DNA of 64,000 nucleotides from Nitrospiraceae bacterium (GCA_020632635.1 JACKFE010000001.1:310001-374000); one strand, 5' to 3'; numbered from the stretch's first letter, positions 1 through 9,319 are shown. A program made the numbers and translations. Notes: generated by a model from the letters alone, not told the origin.

Positions 1-330
1 TTCAAGCAACCTACCCGAGAACTTCGGCCGGGCCGACCTCTCTCCCGTTGCCTTGAAGTTTCCCTCAAGGAAAGCGGGCAGCGTTCCCCTATTTGGTTTT
101 GCTCCAGGTGATGCTTACCCTGCCATCTGTGTCACCACAGACGCGGTGGGCTCTTACCCCACCATTTCACCCTTACCGGCTCATGGTTTCCCATGCATTC
201 CGGCGGTATATTTTCTGTGGCGCTCATGTCGGATTACTCCGCCTGGGCGTTACCCAGCACCTCGCCCTTTGGAGTCCGGACTTTCCTCTCGCAGGAGAAT
301 CCTGCGAGCGGCCACCCGGCCCACTCCAAC
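1..330 (-). ncRNA. rnpB: RNase P RNA, bacterial type A, 3' part beyond window
   Basis: This is the catalytic RNA of RNase P, which removes 5' leaders from tRNA precursors. On the minus strand the conserved P4 block GAGAGGAAAGTCCGGACTCC lies at 290-271. It is followed by a CGAGGTGCTGGGTAACGCC-like stretch, the AAGGGTGAAA core and, near the window edge, GGGTAGGTTGCTTGA, which matches the known 3' half of type A RNAs. The last roughly 80 nt, including the ACAGAACCCGGCTTA-type P4 partner, lie beyond position 1. The 5' end is placed near 330 by analogy with the P1 helix and could be off by about ten bases. It lies just downstream of the zinc-ribbon gene on the same strand. Short ORFs crossing it are spurious. 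Confidence 0.93.
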
Positions 331-390
331 CACCTTGTTCATAGTAGCACTGCGAATCGGGAAAGCAAGCACAGCCCATCGGGAGAGCAT

Positions 391-1119
391 CTATTGATCG
401 GATTCACCTTCGAGTTGATTGGCCATGTACAGAATCCGGCGGCAATAGGAGCAATCGAGTAACTGATCGCCCCGTCGAACATCGGCCACTAACTGGGGGG
501 GAAGCTGCAGTCGGCACCCAATACAGGACCCATCTCGGATTTCAGCCACTGCGAACCCTTTCCGGAGATTTTTCAACCGGTTATAGCGAGACAGTAGAGT
601 GTGTTCTAATGATTGTGAAAGCTGTTGTTGCCGCTGCTCCAACTCGGTGATCTCTTGCTGGAGATCCGCAGCTTGTGTTTCCAATTTGGCCTTTTCCAGA
701 TCATATACCTTTTGGGCTTCCTCAATCTGGGGTTCTAGCTCCTTGATGGCCTGACTATTTTGATCCGCCCGTTCCATCAAAGCCAAAACGGCCTCTTCAA
801 ACGTATCTTTCTTTTTTCGAGCTAATTCAATTTCAAACAGATGAGCTTGATATTCCTTGTTGGTTTTTAATTCCGAGAGCCGGGCTCGAACTTTTTGCAA
901 CTGAGCCTCTTGGGCGCCTAACTCCAATTCCGCATTGCGCCGCTGTTTAGCCAAGGACTCACCTTCATTTTTTAGAACTTGGAGCTTGCCTTGTAATTCA
1001 CAAAGGGGGGCTTCCGCTATCTGTAGAAGTCCTGGAAGTTTTTTTTGCTGATCGAGGATTTGAAAAATTCGGAGGTCAAACTTTTGGAGTTCAATGAGAT
1101 ATTGCAGTTGGGTATTCAC
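391..1119 (-). CDS. Coiled-coil protein with C-terminal C4 zinc ribbon (CT398/DUF164-like)
   Basis: The product is about 242 residues, a long charged alpha-helical coiled coil followed by a zinc ribbon with two Cys pairs (CIGC and CSYC, about 20 residues apart) near the C-terminus. This matches the CT398/YbgI-partner type family, which is conserved but not assigned a firm biochemical role. I place the start at the GTG at 1119 because it has a GAGGA ribosome site four bases upstream and begins the usual LIELQKFD helix. A GTG at 1152 would add 11 residues but has no such site. It sits between the CAU tRNA and rnpB on the same strand, an arrangement that suggests RNA-related housekeeping but does not prove it. 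Confidence 0.85.
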   Translation of the reverse strand: MNTQLQYLIELQKFDLRIFQILDQQKKLPGLLQIAEAPLCELQGKLQVLKNEGESLAKQRRNAELELGAQEAQLQKVRARLSELKTNKEYQAHLFEIELARKKKDTFEEAVLALMERADQNSQAIKELEPQIEEAQKVYDLEKAKLETQAADLQQEITELEQRQQQLSQSLEHTLLSRYNRLKNLRKGFAVAEIRDGSCIGCRLQLPPQLVADVRRGDQLLDCSYCRRILYMANQLEGESDQ

Positions 1120-1190
1120 AGAGTCCTCAAAACCAATCTTAGCATAAGACACATATTTCCTAAAAGTTCTCCCACGTACTCAGGGAATCC

Positions 1191-1267
1191 TGGTGGGCCC
1201 ACCAGGACTTGAACCTGGGACCAACTGATTATGAGTCAGCCGCTCTAACCGACTGAGCTATGGGCCC
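1191..1267 (-). tRNA. tRNA with CAU anticodon, probably Ile2 (lysidine-modified) or elongator Met
   Basis: The minus strand folds into a full cloverleaf. The 7-bp acceptor stem is GGGCCCA/TGGGCCC, the D arm starts TAGCTCAGTCGG, the anticodon arm is CTGACTCATAATCAG with CAT as anticodon, the T arm contains GGTTCAAGTCC, and CCA is encoded at 1193-1191. The GACTCATAATC anticodon arm and the TTGGTC variable region resemble tRNA-Ile2(CAU), whose C34 is changed to lysidine by TilS, more than initiator tRNA. The acceptor stem is fully paired at 1:72, which excludes initiator tRNA. Elongator Met remains possible. It lies between dnaG and the zinc-ribbon gene. Confidence 0.93.
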
Positions 1268-1366
1268 GGTTGGAACGTGTTGCTTCTCTTTTACCATAGT
1301 TGAGGGACGGGAAAAACTCCCCAACGCATTTTCTTTACAAATCTTTTTCGTTTTGCCCAACTTCCC

Positions 1367-3190
1367 TTAGGAGGCCATCAACACCGCTTTTCTTCCTAGA
1401 AGGGCATTGATCTCCGCATTGAGACGATCGACTTCCTCTTGACGCCCCTCCCGTTCAGCTGTTTTCAACCGGGTGGTCACTCCTTCTAAGATCCGCTGCA
1501 ACCATTTTCCCTCCAATGTTCGCAAGCATCCCTGTATATGCTCCGCCTGATTTTCTAATTGCATTTCCCACACGCACAGCTGGGAAACCGCCGACTCAAA
1601 TACCGGATCGCTCGTCAGATCGCCTCGTAAAGACTCCACGTCCACCAGCCCAGACGCCTCCCGATGAACCTCCACATGCCTGACAATTTCCCGATACAAT
1701 TCAACGGTAAACTTCTCCTCTTCCAGATGGGCCAGATGATCTGCCTCTAGGCGACCCTGCAGTAAGAGAATGATCAAGTCACGCTCCTCAGCCTTTCCTT
1801 TCGGCACCACATGAGTGAGAGGCTTCTCAGGAGCCGAATGGCTGGGCTTTCCTCCAGGAACGGCTATTCTCAATGTCGGCATTCGCTTTTGAAGCAGTTC
1901 CTGCCTAATTCCCAATCGCTCAGAGAGAATCTTCAAATACTCATCCTTCTCAATGGGATTTTTGGTTTTATGGAGAATCGCCAGAATATCATCTGCCCGC
2001 TTGATCCGGTCTTGAATCGAATTCTGTTGGGTCTTATTCAGTATGGACGTGATGGCAAAATCTAATAAGGTCGGCGCCTTCTCTTCCAGTTCCCGAAATG
2101 CCTGGACCCCATTGGTCCGCATGAATGAATCGGGATCCTCCCCCTGCGGAAAGAGCACGACTCGAACCTCCACCCCCGAGTTCATAAATAGATCCAGCGT
2201 ACGTAAGGCCGCCCCCACCCCCGCCGCATCACCGTCAAACAAAAGCCTGACAGAAGGCACCAATCGGTGTAACATCTGCACATGGTCTGCGGTCAGGGCG
2301 GTTCCCAGCGGAGCCACCGCATTTGCAAGACCATATTGATGCAAGGTAATCACGTCAAAATATCCTTCTACCAGATATAAACAACCGGCGGCAGATCCTG
2401 ATACCCTGGCCTGAGGGAGCCCATACAACGATCGACTTTTACAGAAGTAATCGGTTTCCGGCGAGTTCAGATATTTGGCGGTTGAGTCTGTACCCATCGT
2501 CCGACCACCAAATGCAATCACCTGTCCGCGAGCATCACTAATCGGAAAGATGACCCTGCTCCGAAATCGATCATAGATCGAAATCCGCCCTCCTTCCGAC
2601 TGTTCTTTCCGTATGGATAACCCGGTTTTGACTAATTCTTCAGGTTTGACTCCCTGCCGTTCCAACCATTTCCCAACTCCATGCCAGTCGTCAGGGGCAT
2701 AACCCAATTGAAAACGTTCCCAGGATTCTTCCGTGATTCCCCGCTGAAGCAAATATTCACGGGCTCGTCTGCCCTCCGGGGATTTCAGCAGATTCTGGTG
2801 ATACCAGCCGGCAGCCGTCTCATAAATCTGAAAATATCGTTCCCGTGAAACCCCCGAAACGGATGGACTTGATCGCTCAGTTCTCACAGGAAGCGGGACT
2901 CCGGAACGTTGACTGAGTTCCCGCACAGCTTCCATGAAATCCAGCCCCTCTTGTTTCATGAGAAACGTAAAGGCATCCCCTCCCACACTACAGCCAAAAC
3001 AATAAAACATTTGGCGAGCGGGACTGACGGAAAATGAGGGAGATTTTTCTGAATGGAAGGGACAAAGCCCTTTGAAGTTTTGTCCAGCCTTGGTCAGGCT
3101 GACATAGGAAGAGATGAGTTCGACCAGATCTATCCGATCTCTGATCTGTTGCAGAACCTCGGATGGGACCCCTCGACCTTCACGATTCAT
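1367..3190 (-). CDS. dnaG: DNA primase DnaG
   Basis: DnaG makes the RNA primers used by the replisome. The 607-residue protein has the CHC2 zinc finger at the N-terminus (C43, H46, C64, C67). The RNA polymerase core domain follows, with the Toprim acidic motifs VEGYFDV near residue 274 and LLFDGDAAG near 318. A helical C-terminal domain, expected to bind DnaB, ends the protein. Length is normal for the family. The ATG at 3190 has an AAGGAGA site five bases upstream. In many bacteria dnaG is followed by rpoD; here a CAU tRNA and a zinc-ribbon gene follow instead. Confidence 0.98.
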   Translation of the reverse strand: MNREGRGVPSEVLQQIRDRIDLVELISSYVSLTKAGQNFKGLCPFHSEKSPSFSVSPARQMFYCFGCSVGGDAFTFLMKQEGLDFMEAVRELSQRSGVPLPVRTERSSPSVSGVSRERYFQIYETAAGWYHQNLLKSPEGRRAREYLLQRGITEESWERFQLGYAPDDWHGVGKWLERQGVKPEELVKTGLSIRKEQSEGGRISIYDRFRSRVIFPISDARGQVIAFGGRTMGTDSTAKYLNSPETDYFCKSRSLYGLPQARVSGSAAGCLYLVEGYFDVITLHQYGLANAVAPLGTALTADHVQMLHRLVPSVRLLFDGDAAGVGAALRTLDLFMNSGVEVRVVLFPQGEDPDSFMRTNGVQAFRELEEKAPTLLDFAITSILNKTQQNSIQDRIKRADDILAILHKTKNPIEKDEYLKILSERLGIRQELLQKRMPTLRIAVPGGKPSHSAPEKPLTHVVPKGKAEERDLIILLLQGRLEADHLAHLEEEKFTVELYREIVRHVEVHREASGLVDVESLRGDLTSDPVFESAVSQLCVWEMQLENQAEHIQGCLRTLEGKWLQRILEGVTTRLKTAEREGRQEEVDRLNAEINALLGRKAVLMAS

Positions 3191-3346
3191 GGAGTCTCCT
3201 TGAATATCATCACGACCGCGTGAAACATTCGGATAGGACCGGCAAAAATAGGGATCAGACTATCAGACGGTTCCCGACTGACGTAGGCCTCTGGATCAGT
3301 TAAACAGGCCTAAAGTCCCTGACAGTGGGTTCTACACCTTCCACAA

Positions 3347-3691
3347 TCAACCGGGAGGCCAACTTAAGGAACGCCCTCCTAACACATGAAAATGCAAGTG
3401 AAAGACCGATTGCCCGGCCTCCTGCCCCACATTGGTCACGACCCGATAACCGGAATCAGCCACACCCTGATCCCTGGCTACCTTGGCGCATACTCCGAGA
3501 AGATGTCCTAATAGGGCCGAATCGTCCTCGGTTGCCGACCCAATAGACGTCACATGCCGCTTAGGAATCACTAAGACATGAACACGGGCCTGTGGATTGA
3601 TATCTGCAAAACACAAACACTGTTCATCTTCATAAAGAATTTTTGCCGGAATGGTTCGTTCCACAATCCGACAAAAGAGACATTCAGCCAT
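3347..3691 (-). CDS. HIT-family (histidine triad) nucleotide-binding protein, HinT-like
   Basis: This 114-residue protein has the HIT signature HLHFHVLGG near the C-terminus and an N-terminal CLFC pair typical of bacterial HinT proteins, which hydrolyse nucleoside phosphoramidates and adenylates. I chose the ATG at 3691 (MAECLFC) because it has AGGAGG five bases upstream; the longer upstream frame lacks family similarity. Its ATG overlaps the hisIE stop by 8 nt (ATGGCTGA), so it is probably translationally coupled to the his operon. The sequence does not reveal the physiological substrate. Confidence 0.95.
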   Translation of the reverse strand: MAECLFCRIVERTIPAKILYEDEQCLCFADINPQARVHVLVIPKRHVTSIGSATEDDSALLGHLLGVCAKVARDQGVADSGYRVVTNVGQEAGQSVFHLHFHVLGGRSLSWPPG

Positions 3692-4367
3692 GGGACCCTC
3701 CTGTTGAGGTCGGACGAATACCGGACTTACCAAATCGTTTCCCTAATTCTTCCTCGACCTCAAGCGGGGAAATCTCGAAATGGCCCAACATAATCAAGGA
3801 ATGGAACCACAGGTCAGCCATCTCATAGATGATTTCTTCCTTTGATGCATTTTTCCCGGCTATAATCACTTCCCCAGACTCCTCGACCACCTTTTTCAAT
3901 ACCCGGTCCACCCCGCCACTCAGTAATTTTGACACATAAGAATCTGGCGCTGGTTGCGTTTTCCGGTGAAGAACCATCTCATATAAACGCTGCACAATGC
4001 CTCCCCAGGACGTACCCATTGGAAGCTCCACCGAGATATTCCCATGCCCCTCCGGAGTATAAAAACAAGACCGGTTACCGGTGTGACACGTTGGCCCCAC
4101 CGGCTGGGCTTTGACCAGCACCGTGTCCTGATCGCAGTCGAGAAACAGTTCCTTGACGAGGAGTTCATGGCCTGAAGATTCCCCTTTTTTCCATAACCGC
4201 TTCCGTGACCGGCTCCAAAAATGTACACGACCGGTCTCTTGGGTAGTGTCCCAGGCTTTCTGGTTCATGAACCCAACCATCAGGACCGTGCCATCCAACC
4301 AATCTTGTACCACGCAAGGGATAAGCCCATGCTCGTCAAATCGAAATAAAGGAAGTTGAGTATCCAT
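3684..4367 (-). CDS. hisIE: Bifunctional phosphoribosyl-AMP cyclohydrolase / phosphoribosyl-ATP pyrophosphatase
   Basis: This fused enzyme catalyses the second and third steps of histidine synthesis. Residues about 15-110 form the PRA-CH (HisI) domain with HFWSRSRKRLWKKGE and the metal-site motifs DCDQD and GPTCHTG. Residues about 130-215 form the PRA-PH (HisE) helical domain with KVVEESGEV and YEMADLWFH. The 227-residue length fits a normal fusion. It starts 12 nt after the hisF stop and its own stop overlaps the HIT gene start, so it belongs to the same transcript. Confidence 0.96.
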   Translation of the reverse strand: MDTQLPLFRFDEHGLIPCVVQDWLDGTVLMVGFMNQKAWDTTQETGRVHFWSRSRKRLWKKGESSGHELLVKELFLDCDQDTVLVKAQPVGPTCHTGNRSCFYTPEGHGNISVELPMGTSWGGIVQRLYEMVLHRKTQPAPDSYVSKLLSGGVDRVLKKVVEESGEVIIAGKNASKEEIIYEMADLWFHSLIMLGHFEISPLEVEEELGKRFGKSGIRPTSTGGSHG

Positions 4368-4379
4368 ACCTGTTGCCCG

Positions 4380-5177
4380 TCAGGCGCTGAATGCGCACCC
4401 CTGGACCTGACGGATCGGAACTCCCTGGTCGGCCAAATACGATTTGGCCTGCCCAATGGTATACGTTTGATAATGAAAGATGGAGGCGGCCAATACGGCA
4501 TCGGCTTTGCCCACACTCAGAGCTTCATACAAATGATGAAGTGTCCCCGCCCCCCCCGAAGCAATCACGGGAATGGACACCCCCTCAGAAATCGCGGCGG
4601 TTAATCCCAGGTCATATCCATCCTTCGTGCCATCCCGGTCCATACTCGTCAATAAAATTTCTCCAGCCCCATAGTCCATCATTTTTTGGGCCCAGGCCAC
4701 GGCATCCAATCCTGTTTCTTTCCGTCCTCCATGCGTAAAGACTCCCCATCCGCTGGCGGACCCGTCACACGAGGTCAGACATTTCGCATCAATCGCCACC
4801 ACGATACATTGTGAGCCAAACCGGTTGGCGGCAGCTTTGACAAACTCTGGATTCTGAACAGCGGCGGTATTGATACTGACTTTATCTGCCCCGGCCTCCA
4901 ATAACCGCCGAATATCTTCGATTGTTCGAATACCCCCCCCGACCGTCAGGGGCATGAACACCTGTTCGGCAGTTCGAACGACCACATCTAAAATGGTATC
5001 TCGATTTTCATGGGAAGCGGTGATATCTAAAAAACAGAGCTCGTCGGCGCCCTCTTGATCGTAGACCTTAGCCACATACACCGGATCACCCGCATCCCGT
5101 AAATTGACAAAGGCTACTCCTTTGACGACACGGCCATCTTTCACATCCAAGCAAGGAATAATTCGCTTCGTTAACAC
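4380..5177 (-). CDS. hisF: Imidazole glycerol phosphate synthase cyclase subunit
   Basis: HisF is a TIM barrel that, with HisH, converts PRFAR plus ammonia to imidazole glycerol phosphate and AICAR. The protein starts KRIIPCLDVKDGRVVKG, with the catalytic N-terminal Asp, and has LTVGGGIR, VSINTAAV and the second catalytic Asp in LLTSMDRDGTKDGYD. The 265-residue length includes a C-terminal tail (GVPIRQVQGCAFSA), slightly longer than the typical 250-258. The start codon is GTG at 5177, sharing one base with the hisA TAG stop, a tight coupling. Confidence 0.97.
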   Translation of the reverse strand: MLTKRIIPCLDVKDGRVVKGVAFVNLRDAGDPVYVAKVYDQEGADELCFLDITASHENRDTILDVVVRTAEQVFMPLTVGGGIRTIEDIRRLLEAGADKVSINTAAVQNPEFVKAAANRFGSQCIVVAIDAKCLTSCDGSASGWGVFTHGGRKETGLDAVAWAQKMMDYGAGEILLTSMDRDGTKDGYDLGLTAAISEGVSIPVIASGGAGTLHHLYEALSVGKADAVLAASIFHYQTYTIGQAKSYLADQGVPIRQVQGCAFSA

Positions 5178-5917
5178 TACAGGGAAGCTCCTCTGTTCTC
5201 GCCGACAAGCGTGAACGCCTCGGTCAAATTCAAGGTCCCCTCATACAAGGCTTTGCCAATGATGATCGCAGAAATATTGGCATGTAAAGCCTGTATGGCT
5301 TGAACATCCTGTAAAGACGTCACGCCCCCAGAGGCCACGACAGGAACGGGAGAGGCCTCTGCCGCCTCTTTCAGTGCCGAGAGATTCGGACCTTCCAGCA
5401 TCCCATCCTTGGAGATATCGGTGAACACGACACCTGCCAAGGGCAATGCTCCAAGGCTCTCAAATAGCTGTTGAGGTTTCATCGTCGAGACTTCCGTCCA
5501 CCCCTGCACGGCCACACACCCGTTTTTCATATCAATCCCCAGTAACACCTTGCCGGGGAATGTCGTGGCAGCTTGCGACAAAAACTCAGGATTATGCAAT
5601 GCGGCAGTCCCGACCACCACACGATCCACACCGACATCGAGATACTTCTGAATCGTCGAGACCTGACGAATCCCGCCACCCACCTGAATCCGTAACCCTG
5701 GTCGATGGGCGATCGCCTCGATCTGAGGTAGGTGCTGAGGATGCCCCGTCACGGCCCCATCCAGATCCACCACATGCAGGTAGCGCGCCCCAAGATTTTG
5801 CCATTGCGCGGCCATCCCCAGAGGGTCATCAGAATAGCGGGTGACCTGATCCATCGCACCTTGTCGCAAACGAACACATTTTCCATCTTTCAAATCGATA
5901 GCAGGAATCAACAGCAT
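5177..5917 (-). CDS. hisA: Phosphoribosylformimino-5-aminoimidazole carboxamide ribotide isomerase
   Basis: HisA performs the fourth-step Amadori isomerisation of ProFAR to PRFAR. The barrel motifs are present: LIPAIDLKDGKCVRL, VDLDGA, VGGGIR, TDISKDGMLEGPN and VVASGGV. I use the ATG at 5917; a GTG directly before it is also possible. Length is 246 residues, normal. In the operon it follows a lipoprotein gene placed between hisH and hisA, and its TAG stop overlaps the hisF GTG start. Confidence 0.97.
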   Translation of the reverse strand: MLLIPAIDLKDGKCVRLRQGAMDQVTRYSDDPLGMAAQWQNLGARYLHVVDLDGAVTGHPQHLPQIEAIAHRPGLRIQVGGGIRQVSTIQKYLDVGVDRVVVGTAALHNPEFLSQAATTFPGKVLLGIDMKNGCVAVQGWTEVSTMKPQQLFESLGALPLAGVVFTDISKDGMLEGPNLSALKEAAEASPVPVVASGGVTSLQDVQAIQALHANISAIIIGKALYEGTLNLTEAFTLVGENRGASL

Positions 5918-5958
5918 CACATATCCAATCTCTGTTCCATCATATTCAAGAAATACCG

Positions 5959-6720
5959 TTACTGGCCGACAGGAAATGCCTTCATGACTTTTTGGACTCC
6001 TAAATCCGCCAGCTCATCTACCGTTACAAACCCGCCACCTTTTTCAAAAAATCCCACCACATCCTCGGTTAAGGGTTTCTGTTCCTCGTAATATTCCCCT
6101 TTCCACAACGCCGTTCCATCCGATGGTCTCACTAAATATAACTCAAAACCCACCGCAGCCGGCTTGGCCCCCAGCTTGCTGCCCTCCCGCTCTCGATAGG
6201 TGCGAACAAGCCCCAGCAAGACTCCGTCCACGTTAAAATGAGCACCCACCTTTGTGGCCAAGACCTCAAACGGCAGATGAGAAAGCGATGTATCGGCTTG
6301 CATCATCGAAGTCGTGTCCGGTGGCCCCACCACACGTAACGATGGACGACCGAACAATGCCGAGGATACTTTGGCTGTCAAACGCTGAGCCCCGATTTCA
6401 GGAACCATATATAAACTTTTTCCGCTTTCCGTCCCATTGACCTGATCTGCACCCGGCAATCGAAATTGGGTACGAATCTCTTCCGGGTCGCGAATGCCAC
6501 CTCGTGGAGGACGACTCCCCCATTGCGGGGTTTCCAGAATACGAAAAGGAACCAGCGCCACACTTTTTATCGCGGACGGGTCAAATTGAGAAGCCTGTTG
6601 GGTCTGAACTTTTGGGGGGACACATCCCACCATACTCCCCAGCAACGACACAATCATCAGCCACCCCGTCAGACAACCGGCAGGACTTCTTTCCATGCTG
6701 GATGCGCTCTTCGGTTTCAT
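5959..6720 (-). CDS. Lipoprotein of unknown function inside the his operon
   Basis: The 253-residue product has a signal peptide with hydrophobic segment CLTGWLMIVSLLGSMVGC and a lipobox ending in Cys near residue 36, so it should be a lipid-anchored envelope protein. After a Gln-rich linker comes a domain beginning SVALVPFRI and a later segment VDGVLLGLVRTYRERE. This is the pattern of GNA1162/CsgG/LpoB-like envelope lipoproteins, an impression from pattern only. The ATG at 6720 overlaps the hisH TGA stop as ATGA, so it is translated as part of the his operon. It has no evident link to histidine synthesis. Function is not assigned. Confidence 0.85.
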   Translation of the reverse strand: MKPKSASSMERSPAGCLTGWLMIVSLLGSMVGCVPPKVQTQQASQFDPSAIKSVALVPFRILETPQWGSRPPRGGIRDPEEIRTQFRLPGADQVNGTESGKSLYMVPEIGAQRLTAKVSSALFGRPSLRVVGPPDTTSMMQADTSLSHLPFEVLATKVGAHFNVDGVLLGLVRTYREREGSKLGAKPAAVGFELYLVRPSDGTALWKGEYYEEQKPLTEDVVGFFEKGGGFVTVDELADLGVQKVMKAFPVGQ

Positions 6721-7337
6721 TGCCAATTTCCAAAATTCTTCAAGATATGTAATCCAATAGTCTGACTTTTCTCAGGGTGAAATTGTGAGGCGAAGACCTT
6801 CCCTTTCCACACACTCGAAGCAAAAGAAATTCCATACTCGGTGGTCGTACAAGTTAAAGAGGGGTGAGCCGGTTCCACATAAAAAGAATGGACAAAATAG
6901 ACAAACGCCCCTGACTCAATCCCCTTCAGGGGCGGAGCCGCTTGTTCAATTTGAAGAGTATTCCATCCCATATGAGGAATTTTCAAAGCATGCCGGCGTG
7001 AATCAACCAAAGGCATGGCCTTCACTTTCCCAGGCAAAATCCCAAGCCCCTTATGGATGCCGAATTCTTCACTCTCTTCGAATAGCACCTGATAGCCGAG
7101 ACAAATCCCCAAAAAGGGTTTATCATCCCGAATGGCTCGATGAATCGGATCAACCAATCCGTAGCGATGCAAATTATTCATACAGTCACCAAAAGCTCCC
7201 ACTCCTGGCAACACCACATGGCTAGCCTGGTCAATGATCCCACAATCACGTGTCACAACGGCCTGATGCCCCACAACCTCAAACGCCTTTTGCACGCTCC
7301 GCAGATTCCCCATGTCATAATCAATAATGGCAATCAT
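6717..7337 (-). CDS. hisH: Imidazole glycerol phosphate synthase glutaminase subunit
   Basis: HisH is the class I glutamine amidotransferase partner of HisF and supplies ammonia. It starts IAIIDYDMGNLRSV. The nucleophile elbow is GICLGYQVLF, with Cys as nucleophile and Tyr where Met is commoner, and the catalytic His and Glu are in SQFHPEKS. Length is 206 residues. I prefer the ATG at 7337, with GAAGG five bases upstream, over a GTG two codons earlier. The stop overlaps the lipoprotein start by four bases. Confidence 0.96.
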   Translation of the reverse strand: MIAIIDYDMGNLRSVQKAFEVVGHQAVVTRDCGIIDQASHVVLPGVGAFGDCMNNLHRYGLVDPIHRAIRDDKPFLGICLGYQVLFEESEEFGIHKGLGILPGKVKAMPLVDSRRHALKIPHMGWNTLQIEQAAPPLKGIESGAFVYFVHSFYVEPAHPSLTCTTTEYGISFASSVWKGKVFASQFHPEKSQTIGLHILKNFGNWQ

Positions 7338-7436
7338 GCCCACCTTCCATCATCTGCCACGCTTATGGAGGCCTCGCCAAACCTGTGCCTCAACCGCCCC
7401 TTGGCGATCAGGAGAAAGATCATGCCGCTTCCTCCC

Positions 7437-8039
7437 TCATAACGCGCCCTTGGTGGATAACACTCCCTGGACACGCGATTCACGTCGAACGGCTTGATCC
7501 AGAGCCTTGGCGAAGGCCTTGAACACCGCTTCCATCATATGATGAGGATTCTTGCCATACTGAACCGTAATATGAAGATTGAAGGCGCCATGATTCACAA
7601 ACGCCTGAAAAAAATCCTCAAACAGCCCAAGATCAAAGGATTTAATATACCGGGTCGGAAGATCTACCTGATAGACCAAATAGGGCCGGCCACTCAAGTC
7701 CACCGTGACTTGGGCCAGAGTTTCATCCAACGGCACGGAGGCAAATCCAAAACGAGCGATCCCTTCCTTATTCCCTAAGGCCGTGGTCAAGACTTGTCCT
7801 AACACTATCCCGATATCCTCAATGGTATGATGATCATCGATCTCGACATCCCCCTTGGCATCTACCGTCAAATCAAAAAATCCATGTTTTCCGAACAAGG
7901 TCAACATGTGATCTACAAAGGGGATTGAGGTATGAATTTCCGTTTGGCCCTTCCCGTCTAACCCCCATGAAATTTGAACGGCCGTTTCAGATGTGTTGCG
8001 TGCTTGGCTCGCGGATCGAGGAACAAATTGTGGGTTCAT
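7437..8039 (-). CDS. hisB: Imidazoleglycerol-phosphate dehydratase
   Basis: HisB dehydrates IGP to imidazole acetol phosphate. This is the monofunctional form of about 200 residues, without the N-terminal HAD phosphatase found in enterobacteria. Manganese-binding histidine motifs are visible: PFVDHMLTLFGKHG, DDHHTIEDIG, FVNHGAFNLHI and NPHHMMEAVFKA. The ATG at 8039 overlaps the hisD stop as ATGA; another ATG lies two codons upstream. The downstream 93 nt before hisH hold no gene. A separate histidinol-phosphate phosphatase must be encoded elsewhere. Confidence 0.97.
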   Translation of the reverse strand: MNPQFVPRSASQARNTSETAVQISWGLDGKGQTEIHTSIPFVDHMLTLFGKHGFFDLTVDAKGDVEIDDHHTIEDIGIVLGQVLTTALGNKEGIARFGFASVPLDETLAQVTVDLSGRPYLVYQVDLPTRYIKSFDLGLFEDFFQAFVNHGAFNLHITVQYGKNPHHMMEAVFKAFAKALDQAVRRESRVQGVLSTKGAL

Positions 8040-9319
8040 AACCATCGACTCTCCATGGATTGGCCATGTGCATCTAACCCCTCCAACGTGGCTAGTCGCA
8101 CCACAGCGGCTCGGGCTTGTCCTAAGGCAGCCTGGGAATAGGCTACCACGTTGCTCATTTTGACATAATCGTCCACGCTCAAACAGGAGAAAAACCTCGC
8201 ACTGCCTCCGGTCGGCAAGACATGATTGGGACCGGCCACATAATCAGCCACGGCAGGAGGCGTGTACCGTCCCACAAAAATCGCTCCGGCATGCCGCACC
8301 CGTGATACATGGCTCATGGCATTACGAATATTGAGAGACAGATGTTCGGCAGCGATCTGATTGGCCACCTCGAATGCCCGATCGAGAGAAGGGACGACAA
8401 AGGCCATGGCATACCGACTGACAGCAGCCGACGCAATCTCCCGACGCCCCAAGGCTTTCAGCTTCTTGGCCAGTCTCGTGGCCACCGCTTGCGCCAATGT
8501 CCGTGAGGTGGTCACTAAATACACCTTTGCCTCCTCATCGTGCTCGGCTTCACACAGCAAATCGGCTGCCACATGATCCGGATTGCTTGCCCCATCGGCT
8601 ACAACCAATAACTCACTGGGTCCGGCAATCATATCAATATCGACCTGACCATAGACCAATCGTTTGGCCGTGGCCACATATTGATTACCCGGCCCTACGA
8701 TTTTATCCACTGACTTGATGGTTGCTGTGCCAAAGGCCATGGCCCCAATCGCCTGGACGCCGCCGACTCGATATATTTCGTCCACTCCGGCCAGATCCGC
8801 CGCCACCAACAAAGCCGGATGAATGGTCCCTGAGGGAGTCGGGGTGCACATCACGACTCGGCCAACACCGGCTACCTTGGCCGGAATGGCATTCATCAGC
8901 ACCGATGAGGGGTAGAGGGCTTTTCCTCCAGGCACGTAGAGACCCACCGCATCCAAGGGAGTAATCTGAAGTCCGAGTTGGATACCCTGACCACGATGAG
9001 TCCAACTTGTTCTTCGTTGCCGTCGATGAAAAGTCCGAATCCGATTGGCAGCATATTTGAGAGCTTTGGTGTCTGACCCTGGTAAACTGGCATAGGCTTC
9101 TTCAATCTCCCGATCGGTGACTCGGAGCTGTTTCGGCCCGATTCGGACACGATCAAACTTCCACGTATAGGATTGGACAGCCTGATCGCCTGTCCGGCGC
9201 ACCGCATCAAGAATCGCCCGCACTGTTGCTTCAACAGTGCCAGAAGTCTGAGTCCCACGTTGAGCCACCGCATCGACAGCCCGGGAAAACCCGCGATCCT
9301 GAAAAGAAATAATTTTCAC
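8036..9319 (-). CDS. hisD: Histidinol dehydrogenase
   Basis: HisD performs the last two oxidations from histidinol to histidine using NAD and zinc. Diagnostic motifs include YVPGGKALYPSSVLMN, VGPGNQYVATAKRLVYG, DMIAGPSELLVVAD, LLCEAEHDEEA and AEHLSLN. Length is 427 residues, normal. The start is a GTG overlapping the hisG TGA as GTGA. hisG-hisD-hisB are all joined by four-base overlaps. Confidence 0.98.
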   Translation of the reverse strand: MKIISFQDRGFSRAVDAVAQRGTQTSGTVEATVRAILDAVRRTGDQAVQSYTWKFDRVRIGPKQLRVTDREIEEAYASLPGSDTKALKYAANRIRTFHRRQRRTSWTHRGQGIQLGLQITPLDAVGLYVPGGKALYPSSVLMNAIPAKVAGVGRVVMCTPTPSGTIHPALLVAADLAGVDEIYRVGGVQAIGAMAFGTATIKSVDKIVGPGNQYVATAKRLVYGQVDIDMIAGPSELLVVADGASNPDHVAADLLCEAEHDEEAKVYLVTTSRTLAQAVATRLAKKLKALGRREIASAAVSRYAMAFVVPSLDRAFEVANQIAAEHLSLNIRNAMSHVSRVRHAGAIFVGRYTPPAVADYVAGPNHVLPTGGSARFFSCLSVDDYVKMSNVVAYSQAALGQARAAVVRLATLEGLDAHGQSMESRWL

